Shown here: piece by piece, positions 9,331-20,800 of the stretch
Position numbering within the stretch: position 1 is the stretch's first letter
Layout: each line of letters starts with the position of its first letter
DNA from: Salinimicrobium sp049680855
GTDB lineage: Bacteria > Bacteroidota > Bacteroidia > Flavobacteriales > Flavobacteriaceae
Assembly: GCF_049680855.1 (NCBI RefSeq)
Contig: NZ_JBMPGS010000004.1
Span: 231,500 to 295,499, forward strand
DNA: 64,000 nt
Reading direction: 5' to 3'
Program-made: the position numbers and the translations under genes
The notes under the pieces: generated by a model
Told to the model about the DNA's origin: nothing
The model's input: the letters and a program-made list of their open reading frames with translations, nothing else
The model's database searches: none

Positions 9331-10044
9331 TCAAATTTTCAAATTGGATTGAGTTTCTTCATCTTTTTCTAGGTCGTTATAATAAAAATTTGCTTGCTCT
9401 TCAAAAATGACAATTTGAGATACACTTTTTGTTTTTACAAATCCGCGGTCCATAACAAGTCCAACATTCTTGTCACCTTTTCCCGCTGAAAAATGAAAAT
9501 CCAGCAATGCTTCCGGAGTGAACTCCTTCGATTTCTGAAACTCCTGAAACCACTTTTCTCGCATCTTTTTCATTTCAGAAGAATATAAAGGACTAGACGA
9601 CCATATGTAAGGCTTCAAGGGCAATTCTTTAAGGTGTTTATGAGTTCCATCCCACACAAATTCGGTTAAGGAAAGTTCACTTTGCCATTGGGCAACAACC
9701 ATAGTGAAAGGTTCGACTTCAGCAAGGTCATAAGCTTCCGCAGCTGTATGAAAATTATCCGCAACAAGGAGATCTTTCAGCACCAGTCCCCTGCTCTTCG
9801 CGTAAAAAGGCTTTCGCACGTGCTTTTCGAATCCGCCGTTCATCAAACAAATCACCCGCTTCTTTTCACTTACTGCAATCCAGGTTCCGCCTGCTACAGC
9901 ATCCTTAGGATAAATAAGTTTTATTCCATTTTCAGTATAAAGCTTTGGAAAATAGGTTTTTCGTCCTGCCGATTCATCCCGGCTGGAGGTAAGAATGAAT
10001 TGATTTGACTTTTCAGAAACGGGAACAAAAGTTATGGTGCACAT
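9331..10044 (-). CDS. NRDE/TANGO2-family protein
   Basis: 237 residues. It starts MCTITFVP, so Cys2 would become the N-terminal nucleophile after Met removal, as in the Ntn-hydrolase-like NRDE family (related to animal TANGO2). The family's namesake motif appears as SSRDES near residue 20, followed by GGTWIAVSEKKRVICLMNGG, another hallmark. The substrate is unknown. Convergent with the lipoprotein gene and divergent from pruA. The ATG at 10044 leaves about 140 bp for two promoters. Confidence 0.82.
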   Translation of the reverse strand: MCTITFVPVSEKSNQFILTSSRDESAGRKTYFPKLYTENGIKLIYPKDAVAGGTWIAVSEKKRVICLMNGGFEKHVRKPFYAKSRGLVLKDLLVADNFHTAAEAYDLAEVEPFTMVVAQWQSELSLTEFVWDGTHKHLKELPLKPYIWSSSPLYSSEMKKMREKWFQEFQKSKEFTPEALLDFHFSAGKGDKNVGLVMDRGFVKTKSVSQIVIFEEQANFYYNDLEKDEETQSNLKI

Positions 10045-10183
10045 TTTATGAAATTACTAAGAAACCGCCATTAAAAAACAAAAAGTTCACTTAAAGTTGA
10101 AGAAATTCTATTGCGGTTAGAATTCTTTTAATTTTTTTACATTTACAAAGCATTTTTAAGAACAAATAAAACGAAAACATATT

Positions 10184-11812
10184 ATGGGAAAAGGTGTATT
10201 TCAAGTTCCTCAGGCGGTAAATGAGCCTGTAAAAACATACGCGCCGGGAACGCCTGAAAGGGACCTGGTACTACAGGAATACAAGAGCCAGTACAATTCA
10301 AAAGTGGAAGTTCCGCTTTATATTGGTTCTGAAGAAATTAAAACAGGAGACACCGCTCCAATGAGTCCCCCGCACGATCACCAGCATCAGCTGGGCGTGT
10401 ATCACAAAGCTTCAAAAGAACATGTGCAAAAGGCCATTAGCAGCGCAATGGAAGCACGCGAGAAATGGGCGAATCTGGAATGGGAGCAGCGGGCAGCGGT
10501 CTTCCTAAAAGCTGCAGAACTTATTGCAGGTCCATATCGCTACAAGATCAACGCCGCAACGATGCTGGGACAATCTAAGAATATTTATCAGGCTGAAATT
10601 GATTCTGCCTGTGAACTTATTGATTTCCTACGCTTTAATGTGGAATACATGACGCGTATTTACGAAGAGCAACCAGAATCTTCTTCAGAAGCATGGAACC
10701 GTTTGGAGTACCGTCCTCTTGAAGGATTCGTGTATGCCGTTACGCCATTTAACTTTACGGCGATTGCAGGAAACCTTCCCTCGGCTCCCGCATTAATGGG
10801 AAATGTTGCTATTTGGAAGCCAAGTGATTCTCAGGTATATTCTGCCCGTGTGATCATGGAAGTATTTAAAGAAGCCGGGTTGCCAGACGGTGTCATCAAC
10901 ATGGTCATGGGTGATCCAAAAATGATTAGTGATACAGTACTTGAAAGCCGCGATTTCTCCGGACTTCATTTCACCGGAAGCACCACCGTCTTCAAGAACC
11001 TGTGGCAGCAAATTGGAGAAAATATCCATAATTACAGATCATATCCAAGAATTGTAGGAGAAACAGGAGGAAAAGACTTTATTATTGCGCATCCTTCGGC
11101 CAATCCAAAACAAGTGGCCACCGCAATTTCCAGAGGTGCTTTTGAATTCCAGGGGCAAAAATGTAGTGCTGCATCCAGGGTTTATCTTCCTAAGAGCCTA
11201 TGGCCAGAAATTAAAGACTTTGTTACCGAGGATGTTCGATCTTTTAAAATGGGATCTCCCGAAGATATGAACAACTTCATTACCGCTGTCATTCACGAAG
11301 CATCTTTCGATAAACTTGCCAAGTTTATTGATGCTGCAAAAAATAATGAGGAAGCCGAAATAGTCGTTGGAGGAAATTATGATAAATCCAAAGGATATTT
11401 TGTTGAGCCCACGATCATCCTGACTTCAAACAAGAGGTACAGCACGATGTGTACAGAGCTATTTGGCCCTGTGGTGACGATCTATTTATATGAAGATGAT
11501 AAATGGGAAGAAACATTAAAAGAAGTTGATGAGGCTACTGAATATGCCTTAACGGGAGCCATTTTCTCACAGGACAGATATGCAGCCGCTGAAGCAACAA
11601 AATCACTTCAAAATGCTGCCGGAAACTTCTATATAAATGATAAACCAACAGGAGCCGTTGTAGGACAACAGCCATTTGGCGGTGCTCGCGGTAGTGGTAC
11701 GAACGATAAAGCAGGTTCTATTCTCAACCTTTACCGATGGATCTCCCCAAGAACCATTAAAGAAACTTTTGTAAGCGCTACAGATTACAGGTATCCTTTC
11801 ATGGGAGAATAA
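10184..11812 (+). CDS. pruA: L-glutamate gamma-semialdehyde (1-pyrroline-5-carboxylate) dehydrogenase
   Basis: NAD+-dependent oxidation of glutamate semialdehyde to glutamate, the second step of proline catabolism. 542 residues, an aldehyde dehydrogenase of the stand-alone (mitochondrial-like) P5CDH type. The catalytic glutamate is in VGETGGKD (E293) and the catalytic cysteine in GQKCSA (C327). The NAD-binding FTGST segment is at 263-267 and the family motif PFGGARGSGTNDKAG lies near the C-terminus. Proline dehydrogenase is not next to it. A very strong palindromic terminator follows 20 bp downstream. Confidence 0.96.
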   Translation: MGKGVFQVPQAVNEPVKTYAPGTPERDLVLQEYKSQYNSKVEVPLYIGSEEIKTGDTAPMSPPHDHQHQLGVYHKASKEHVQKAISSAMEAREKWANLEWEQRAAVFLKAAELIAGPYRYKINAATMLGQSKNIYQAEIDSACELIDFLRFNVEYMTRIYEEQPESSSEAWNRLEYRPLEGFVYAVTPFNFTAIAGNLPSAPALMGNVAIWKPSDSQVYSARVIMEVFKEAGLPDGVINMVMGDPKMISDTVLESRDFSGLHFTGSTTVFKNLWQQIGENIHNYRSYPRIVGETGGKDFIIAHPSANPKQVATAISRGAFEFQGQKCSAASRVYLPKSLWPEIKDFVTEDVRSFKMGSPEDMNNFITAVIHEASFDKLAKFIDAAKNNEEAEIVVGGNYDKSKGYFVEPTIILTSNKRYSTMCTELFGPVVTIYLYEDDKWEETLKEVDEATEYALTGAIFSQDRYAAAEATKSLQNAAGNFYINDKPTGAVVGQQPFGGARGSGTNDKAGSILNLYRWISPRTIKETFVSATDYRYPFMGE

Positions 11813-11832
11813 ATTTCCTGAACACAATTACG

Positions 11833-11872
11833 AAAAGCCATTCAAAAATGACATTTTTGAATGGCTTTTTTT
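11833..11872 (+). terminator. Palindromic intrinsic terminator of pruA
   Basis: AAAAGCCATTCAAAAATG (11833-11850), one central base, then its perfect complement CATTTTTGAATGGCTTTT (11852-11869) and more T residues. An 18-bp perfect stem flanked by an A-run and a T-run can terminate in both directions. Confidence 0.85.
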
Positions 11873-12111
11873 ATTCTGAAGGATTAGAGGTTTTCTTCTA
11901 GATAGAAGAACCACATTCCAACTTTTAGTTTAATAATATTTTTCCTACAACTTTCTTCGGAAGAAAACTCCTACATCAACTTTTCAGCAGCTTAGCCAAA
12001 TTATTTTCTGTTGGTCGAAATTCTTAAAATACAGCCGGATTATATTGTAATTTGGTTGCTCTAAAGCCTCTCCCCCCAAAGCTTTACCCCTATTTCATCT
12101 GAAACCGGAAT

Positions 12112-14547
12112 ATGATTGGAAAAGCACATTTTCTATACTTGCTGTTCGCTATTTTTTTCCTGCCCATCTCTTCATTTGGCCAGGCCTGCCCTACATCGGT
12201 ATCTATAAAATCTACTCCAGGAACCGTCATTTGTGAGGGTGAATCGGTTGAATTTAGCGCCAGTACAAGCGTAGGAACGAATCTCACTTTTTCATGGAAA
12301 GTCAATAATCAGTTCTCTGGCTCCGGAAAAACGGTAACAATTCCTGCGCTGCAAGATGGGGACCTTGTCGAAGTGGAGGTAAGTTCAAAAGATGCGCCCG
12401 GTTGTTTGAAAACCGATGAGGTTAGAATTCAGGTAAATCCAAATATCTCAGGAATTGCAAAAATTAAAGCAGGTAACACTAAAATTTGTCCTGGGGAAAC
12501 GGTAAACTTCAGCATTGATTTCATGACACATCCCGGTAGTAATGCCAATTATAAATGGCAGCTCACCAGGAATGGCACAACCAGTATTGTAAGTACTTCA
12601 AACAATCTTTCTGATAATATTTTTAAGGAAGGCGACAAAATTAAACTTGTCATAGACCCCTCTCTTCCATGTTTTCCTGCCTTTGAAAGCAACAGTATTG
12701 TAATTACTGAAAATTCAGGTCCGCCGGCCACTCCCGGAATCATTTCCGGAGGAACATCTGTTTGCCCGGGCTCCAGCGTCACCTACACAATTTCAGAAGT
12801 GGCAGAAGCAAACGAATATATCTGGATGCTGCCAACCGGCTGGACAGGTATTAGCAGTACGAACTCTATCACGGTTACTCCTGGAAAAGTCGGCGGAACT
12901 ATAACTGTAAAAGCAAAAAACTCCTGCGGAACCAGCGCCCCACAATCTCTTGAAGTTACCTCCAGGACTGGAACACCCAATACGCCAAATGCAGTTGAAG
13001 GACCGGTGAAAATTTGCCCTAACACTACCGTGACCTATGAAGTGCCACCGGTTGACGGTGCCAAGGAATATTTCTGGAAGCTGCCGCCGGACTGGACGGG
13101 CAGCAGCACGACCAATACGATCACGGTTACTACGGGTGCACAGGGAAGCCGTATAATAGAAGTACAGGCCGGGAATGACTGCGGGCAGAGTAAATTTTCG
13201 AGCCTGGAGGTTCTGGTAGAAGCCGGAACACCTGCAATTCCTGAACCTATTAACGGCCCTCATGAAATTTGTGCCGGAGCTAATGGGACCTATTCAATTC
13301 CTGAAGTGCCCGGCGCCACTGAATATGAATGGACGCTGCCGCAGGGCTGGACTGGCATAAGCAACACCAACAGCATAGATGTCACCACCACCTCCAATAA
13401 TGGCGAAATCGCAGTCATTGCAAAAAATAACTGCGGAAGCAGCGCCTCCAGAAAGCTGGAAGTTACCATTGCCCCGGGAATTTCTACCAATCCCGTGGAA
13501 ATAAGGGGAAACACTTCGGTTTGTGCAGGAGAAAGCACCACTTATTCCGTTTCCCGAGTTTCCGGGGCAACCTACAACTGGAGCATTCCCAACGGGTGGA
13601 ATATCGTTCAGGAAAACGGGAATGAAATAATAATCGTCGCCGGAAATGAAGCTGAAAATGACATTTTGGAAGTACTCATTAAAGACCAGTGTGGAAACAG
13701 TCTTTCCCGCAGTGTAAGCCTCAGTATTAATCCTGGAAAACCTGTAATTTCAGGAATTATTGCGGGTCCACAACAGGTCTGTTCCGGCAAAAATGAGATT
13801 TATTATTCTATTTCTGCTGTTGAGAGTGCTACCAATTACACATGGAATTTCCCCACAGGTTGGCAATTGATCAACGGAATGGGAACCAATGTGGTAAGCG
13901 TTATTCCGGCTGCACGAGGCGGCGAGGTTTCTGTGGTAGCAGAAAATGGCTGCGGAAAAAGCAATAGAAGCATCTTCACAGTAGAAGTTGAAAATGCAGT
14001 TCCTTCTCAACCTGACAAAATTTTCACGAACCTTTCTGAAGATCTTAATATCTGCAATTCCGAAGCTGAGATCACTTTCTCTGTTCCTCCGGTTCCTAAT
14101 GCCACAGCATATCACTGGACTTTCCCTGAAGGGTGGAACGTCATCGCTGGTGAGGGCACAAACTCCGTAGTTATCACTGCAGACAAATATTACGAGTATT
14201 CAAATCCAATGTCGGTCACAGTAGAAGCTGTGAATTCCTGCGGAAACAGCGCGCCCAGGATACTCGAAAATGTTGTTTGTGAACGTAATTTTGAAGAGCA
14301 GGTTAATGGAGGATTAAAAGTAATATACGTTAGCCGGGACAGGCAAATTCTTATTGATAATCCAAAAATGCGGAAAATAAAGCTGGTTCTTTTGCATAAT
14401 TCAGCGGGACAGGAAACAGAAACTTATCTCAATATTGACACCATGAAAAGAATCGTACTTCCGGTTCGTTACGCTAACCCCGGTTCTTATTTTGTACGCA
14501 TTCATTTTGAGGAAGGAGTGTTGACCAAACAAATCATGCTGAACTAG
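12112..14547 (+). CDS. Secreted PKD-like repeat protein with T9SS-like C-terminal domain
   Basis: 811 residues. Signal peptide about 1-24 (ends SSFGQ). Two Ig-like domains (about 25-200) are followed by six PKD-like repeats of 81-96 residues starting near 203, 284, 371, 454, 540 and 628. Each has an early Cys (VCPG/ICPN/ICAG/VCAG/VCSG/ICNS), a central W (WTLPQGWTG-like) and a late NxCG motif; the paired cysteines probably form a disulfide in each repeat. The last about 85 residues (724-811) resemble a type A T9SS sorting domain: ILIDNP, NSAGQE and PGSYFVRIHF. Likely exported by T9SS and anchored at or released from the surface. First of three adjacent proteins of this kind; ligand unknown. 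Confidence 0.8.
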   Translation: MIGKAHFLYLLFAIFFLPISSFGQACPTSVSIKSTPGTVICEGESVEFSASTSVGTNLTFSWKVNNQFSGSGKTVTIPALQDGDLVEVEVSSKDAPGCLKTDEVRIQVNPNISGIAKIKAGNTKICPGETVNFSIDFMTHPGSNANYKWQLTRNGTTSIVSTSNNLSDNIFKEGDKIKLVIDPSLPCFPAFESNSIVITENSGPPATPGIISGGTSVCPGSSVTYTISEVAEANEYIWMLPTGWTGISSTNSITVTPGKVGGTITVKAKNSCGTSAPQSLEVTSRTGTPNTPNAVEGPVKICPNTTVTYEVPPVDGAKEYFWKLPPDWTGSSTTNTITVTTGAQGSRIIEVQAGNDCGQSKFSSLEVLVEAGTPAIPEPINGPHEICAGANGTYSIPEVPGATEYEWTLPQGWTGISNTNSIDVTTTSNNGEIAVIAKNNCGSSASRKLEVTIAPGISTNPVEIRGNTSVCAGESTTYSVSRVSGATYNWSIPNGWNIVQENGNEIIIVAGNEAENDILEVLIKDQCGNSLSRSVSLSINPGKPVISGIIAGPQQVCSGKNEIYYSISAVESATNYTWNFPTGWQLINGMGTNVVSVIPAARGGEVSVVAENGCGKSNRSIFTVEVENAVPSQPDKIFTNLSEDLNICNSEAEITFSVPPVPNATAYHWTFPEGWNVIAGEGTNSVVITADKYYEYSNPMSVTVEAVNSCGNSAPRILENVVCERNFEEQVNGGLKVIYVSRDRQILIDNPKMRKIKLVLLHNSAGQETETYLNIDTMKRIVLPVRYANPGSYFVRIHFEEGVLTKQIMLN

Positions 14548-14764
14548 CGTTTTAAATCCTGAAAGTTTTCTCCTTCTTTACTCATCTCATTTTACATCAG
14601 GTTTTACCACTCAACGCAGTTTTTTACCCTTAAACTCACATTTAACATTAAATTTATTGTAAGGTTCTACTTACAAAAAGAATAAAGTTCAGAATTATAA
14701 ACCTGAATTTTACTGCTATTAAAGTATTATTACGCACTTAATCGATCAAAAGAAGCTTAAAATG

Positions 14765-14794
14765 AATGAGATAAGGTTTTTTTTTCTACTTTTG
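14765..14794 (+). promoter_or_regulatory. Candidate promoter segment of the 3151-residue surface protein
   Basis: AATGAGATAA (14765-14774) followed after 12 bp by TACTTTTG (14787-14794), which fits the Bacteroidota -7 consensus TAnnTTTG. The ATG is 25 bp further on. The same AATGAGATAA-N14-CTTTTGAA arrangement occurs at 24367-24398, and AATGAGATAA recurs at 24512-24521 ahead of the next giant gene. No good -33 TTG is visible, so this is tentative. Confidence 0.4.
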
Positions 14795-14819
14795 AACTCT
14801 AAATTCTTAACAGGAATTT

Positions 14820-17800
14820 ATGAGGAAAAAAACTACCTCTCTTTTATTTATTGGTTTTTTGATGATGCTGACTTCAGCCCTGGCTTCCTATTGGGAAGAA
14901 CCAGCAGAGAAACCTGTGATTTTTCCTTCTCCCAAACAAGAACAACTTTCCTGGAACGAATCTCCCTTTGGAATTTTTGCATTGGGAGTTGCAGATTGTG
15001 ATAATGATACGGAAGATCCAAAAATCACCCTTGGAAACGACATTTCCGAGAGTACAGATACAGGACAATGTACGGCATCAATAAATATTCCTGATGCGAG
15101 CTTCAGCGACAATTGTTCCGGGGAAACTTTAAAGTGGGTAATGTCAGGGGCTACCACTGGAAATGGAAACGGACAGGTTGGCAATAAAGTCTTCAACATT
15201 GGAACTACCACCATCAACTACACTGTTACCGATGCAGCAAACAATACTACGACAGGGTCTCTTTATGTAGTTGTTGAAGATAATGAAGATCCAAAAATTA
15301 CTCTTGGAAATGACATTTCCAAGAGTACAGATACAGGGAAATGTACGGCATCAATAAATGTTCCTGATGCGAGCTTCAGCGATAATTGTTCAGGGGAAAC
15401 TTTAAAGTGGGCAATGTCAGGGGCTACCACCGGAAATGGAAACGGACAGGTTGGCAATAAAGTCTTCAACATTGGAACTACTACCATCAACTACACCGTT
15501 ACCGATGCAGCAAACAATACTACGACAGGGTCTCTTTATGTAGTTGTTGAAGATAATGAAGATCCAAAAATTACCCTTGGAAACGATATTTCCGAGAGTA
15601 CAGATACAGGGAAATGTACGGCATCAATAAATATTCCTGATGCAAGCTTCAGTGATAATTGTTCCGGGGAAAATTTAAAGTGGGTAATGTCAGGGGCTAC
15701 CACTGAAAATGGAAACGGACAGGTTGGCACCAAAACCTTCAATATCGGAACAACAACCATCAACTACACTGTTACCGATGCAGCAAACAATACTACGACA
15801 GGATCTCTTGATGTAGTTATTGAAGATAATGAAGATCCAAAAATCACCCTTGGAAATGACATTTCCGAAACTACAGATACAGGACAATGTACGGCATCAA
15901 TAAATGTTCCTGATGCGAGCTTCAGCGATAATTGTTCCGGGGAAACTTTAAAGTGGGCAATGTCAGGGGCTACCACCGGAAATGGAAACGGACAGGTAGG
16001 CAATAAAGTCTTCAACATTGGAACTACTACCATCAACTACACCGTTACCGATGCAGCAAACAATACTACGACAGGGTCTCTTTATGTAGTTGTTGAAGAT
16101 AATGAAGATCCAAAAATTACCCTTGGAAACGATATTTCCGAGAGTACAGATACAGGACAATGTACGGCATCAATAAATATTCCTGATGCGAGCTTTAGTG
16201 ATAATTGTTCAGGGGAAACTTTAAAGTGGGTAATGTCAGGGGCTACCACCGGAAATGGAAACGGGCAGGTTGGCACCAAAACCTTCAATATCGGAACTAC
16301 CACCATCACGTATACAGTGACCGATGCAGCAAACAATACTACGACAGGGTCTCTTGATGTAGTTGTTGAAGATAATGAAGCGCCTGTACCACCAGTTCTT
16401 TCTCCAATAACTGACTGGAGCTGTGGAAAAACAATACCCACTCCTGTTGCTCAGGATAATTGTTCCGGAGAAATTGAAGGGGTCACAGAAAAAGTAGTTT
16501 TCGACAGTCCGGGGGAGTATATAATCACCTGGACTTTTACCGATATTTCAAACAGGAAGAATACATCAACTGCCGAACAGGTGATCATAGTTCCTGAACC
16601 TACTGTTGACGTACCGGCAATTGACGGTACTGCATTCTGTAATACAGAATCTATTCCAGCTATTACCTTTACAGGTAATGGATTAGAAAATAAACATTAT
16701 GAATGGTCCTATAAAGATGCAAATAACAACAGCATTGATATTGGAATTCCCTCAAGTGGCACAGGAAATATTGCGGCCTTTACTGCAAAAAATATCACCA
16801 ATGAACCCATTACTGCAGAATTTACAGTAATTCCTTTTGGGAATGATTGCGAAGGTAGTCCTCAACGGTTCTCAATTACTATAAACCCAACCCCCACAAT
16901 TACCAAACCTGCCGACATTGTAGTTTGCGATGGAGAAATTGTTCCTGAAATAAAATTTCCAGGAGTTTCTGTTTCCGGAAGCAGAAGGGATTGGACAAAT
17001 GACAACACTGTAATTGGACTGGCTGAAAGCGGCCGGGGCAAAATTGTCTCTTTCACTGCTTCAAATGATACAAACCAAAGCATATTCGCAACAATTACCG
17101 TAACCCCAACTGCAAATAACTGCACTGGAATATCAGAAACCTTTCAAATCGAAGTAAAACCTAAACCTACCGTTACTGCTCCTGAAGACCAGGTGTATTG
17201 TAATGGGGTTAACACAAAAGCAATTACATTAGACGGTTCTCCTACAGGTGTAAAATATAATATCACGGGCGGTGCAAGTATAGGTTTATCGAATAAAACA
17301 GGAGTTACAGAAATTCCTTCATTCACTCCTGTAAATAATACTTCGAATCCTGTTTCTACCAGCATTACAATTACCCCAACAGCGAATGGCTGTATGGGTG
17401 AACCTGTAAATTTTTCGGTCGTTGTAAATCCTACACCAAATGTTAGTATTTCTCCTTCCAGTCAGCAACTTTGTTCAGGAGAAACCACCAATCTCTCGTT
17501 ATCAGGCGGAATTGACGGAAGTACATTTAACTGGACCGTTTCAGAAATTTCTCCTGCCGGCAGTGTTTCTGGTGCCGCAAATGGAAACGGGAACAAAATA
17601 GAACAAACCTTAACAAATAGCACCAGTAGTCCGGCGACGGTAAAATACAAGGTTACCCCTTTAGCCAATGAATGTTCGGGAACGCCTATTACCGTAGCGG
17701 TGACGGTACACCCTACTCCTGAATTAAATTTTACAATTCCGTCATGTAGTCCGTCAGTAGATTTGACTGCACCCGAAATAAAAGATGGTTCTACTACTGG

Positions 17801-20800
17801 TTTAACTTACAGCTATTGGAATGATGCTGCAGCTACATCAAGTATAAATAATCCAGCAGCAGTAGGATTGGGAACTTATTATATTAAAGGAACTTCTGCT
17901 GCGGGCTGCTCGTTGATAAAAGAAGTTGTAGTAGATCAAATACAACCCCAATTGATAAATATTGAAGAAGCACCCGCGGAAATTTGTAGTGGTGAAGTTT
18001 TCAACTTTTTACCGGAAAGCAATCTGGAAGACACAAGTATTAGCTGGTCCAGAGCAGCGGTTGGAGAAAACTCTGCAACTACATCTTCAGAGAGAAGTAA
18101 TGTGAATCCCAACGAATCTTTGGTAAATACCTCAGGAGCAGCATTAACGGCCACTTATATTTTTTCATTAGAAAATAATGGCTGCACCAGCACTTTCCCA
18201 GTTGAAGTAGAGATTTTACCAGCACCACAATTGATTGAGGAGCCAATAGATGACATTTGTAATGGTAGCAGTATAAACTATAATCCAAAAAGTTCTCTTA
18301 GCAATTCAACCGTTACATGGCGCAGAAATGCATTTGAAGGAAATCCTGCTTCTTCAGGTTCCGGAGCTATAGATGAAGTTCTTTATAATGACTCCGGAAT
18401 AGAAATAGGAGTTACTTATTTCATCACCATCACTTCAGCAAAAGGGTGTGCAGTTGAAGAAAGTATTAGTTTCTCTTTACTATCTGGCCCAAAGGTAACA
18501 GCCACAGTATCCGACAATGAAATTTGTGCCGGTGAATATATAGACCTGTTTTCCACTTTTGAAGGAGAACAGCAATCTGTGGAACCAATACTTTTTGAAG
18601 AAAATTTGAATGGCTCGGCCACTAATTGGACTACCTATAATAATTCTCACCGCGGTAATAGTAATGCTCCCAGATGGAGATTAAGACCAAATAACTATAC
18701 TCCCAATTACAACTATAACATCAGATCTAACGACGGAAGCCAATTCTTTTTATCAAACAGTGATGCACAGGGGGAGAACACTTACACAGAAACTATTTTT
18801 CAGTACAATAAGAGTATCAATACTACAGGTTACACCAGCCTGGATCTTACATTTTGGCAAGACTATATCCACTATTCAAGCATTGGTGTAGTAGAAGTTT
18901 CAACAAACAACCAAGACTGGGAACGTGTATATTCTACTCCAAACAACAATAGCAAAGGAATGGTTTCCTTTAATTTAGATGGATGGACCGGGAAAGAAAA
19001 CTTATATATTCGTTTTAAATATATGGCAAATTGGGGGTATTGGTGGGCTATTGACAACATTAAATTAACTGGAGAAGGCTCTACTATTCCCGATGTTACA
19101 TGGACTTCCTCAACAAACCCCGAATGGACATCGAATGATCCCAATCCTACAAATATTTCTGTTTCAAGAACCACGATTTTTACTGCTACTTATACTGATC
19201 CCGATGTTGAATGTCCGGGAGTTGGTGCTGTGGAAGTAAAGGTGAAAGATCCATTACAACCGGAAATTATTGCGAACTACTGCTCTCTCGACCAAACAAA
19301 TCAGGTACTATTATCTGTAGATGCTTCGTATGACTCCTATAGATGGGTAGCTTCCGGACGAACTATTTCTACTGAAACATCTTTGGAAGTGAGTTTAGCT
19401 CAAACCTATACTTTATATGTGACCAAAAATGGATGTGAAGCTTCAGCTTCCATTACTCCAAATGAAAATCTAATTATCAACGGCGATTTCGAACAGGGAA
19501 ATACAAGTGATTTTAATACTGCCTATAGATATGTTAACAATGACCCCAACTCCCGTGGAGAAATGTATCCCGAAGGAACCTACGCTGTGGGTGAAAATGC
19601 TTATGATTATCACAATAACTTTAGTGGTCTAGGACATGGAGGAAGAGGCAATTTCATGATCGTCAATGGAGATCGTTCAATAGGTAACGTTGTCTGGCAA
19701 TCTAATACGCTGGAAATCATTCCCGATACCGATTATTATTTTAGTGCCTGGACTTCAAACGTTAACCCCGCAAGTCCCGCCCGTTTAAGGATACAAGTAT
19801 CGATTAATGGGACTGTTGTTAAAGAAAGTACCTTAGGAGATTTGACAAACGAACCAGTAGGGAAGTGGATCAACTTCTATAATCCTGAACTGTGGAATTC
19901 TGGCAATAATACTGAGGCAGTTTTAAGAATTATTAATGAGAATCCAGATCCCGGAGGGAATGATTTTGGCATTGATGACATTTCCTTTGCGGCTTTTAGA
20001 TCTTTTGATTTTGAATTTACTCCTGAAAACAATGGCCCCATATGTGAGGAACAAACAATCCATTTATCTGCAAATCTCGATGGGGGACGTCTACCTATTA
20101 CTTATGAGTGGACGGGACCAGAAGGCTTTAACCGCTCAAAAACGATTACAAAAGAAAGTGAACGTGTAGAGGCAGATACAATACAAATTACTGGCGCTAC
20201 TGCTGAAATGTCTGGAGAGTACCGCCTAAAGATCACAGACTTCTACGGTTGTAATCTCGAAACTAAAAGCACCAACGTTGAGATATTACAAAAAGCAGAA
20301 GTATTCGCGGGAGACGATTTAGAAGTATGTTCAAGCAATGCAGCTATCACTTTGGTTGATGCTTTTATAAACCATCCATCTCTGGCCACCGGTTTCTGGA
20401 CAACTTTAGATGGTAATAATTCTCGTTTTGAGAATCCTAACGAGATCAATACGATTTATAATCCCAATGAAACTGAAGTTAATGCCGGGGAAATACAATT
20501 GGTTTTACACGCTACCCAGGATGCAGGTGCGATTTGTGAAAAGGTGAGCGATACAATTACAGTACGCTTCAATGTGAGTCCTCAGGTAGAAGTTACTCCA
20601 GTGAATATTTCCTGTTTTGAGGCAGACAATGGTGAAATAATGGCCGAAATCAAGGAAGGCACAGGGACAGCATCATTTACCTATATATGGAATCGTGTCG
20701 AAAATGGAACGAACAATCCTATTGGAAAAAGCGGCAAAAATGCCACCGGCCTTGCAAAAGGATTGTATAATGTGACTGTAACTGATGCTAAAGGCTGTTC

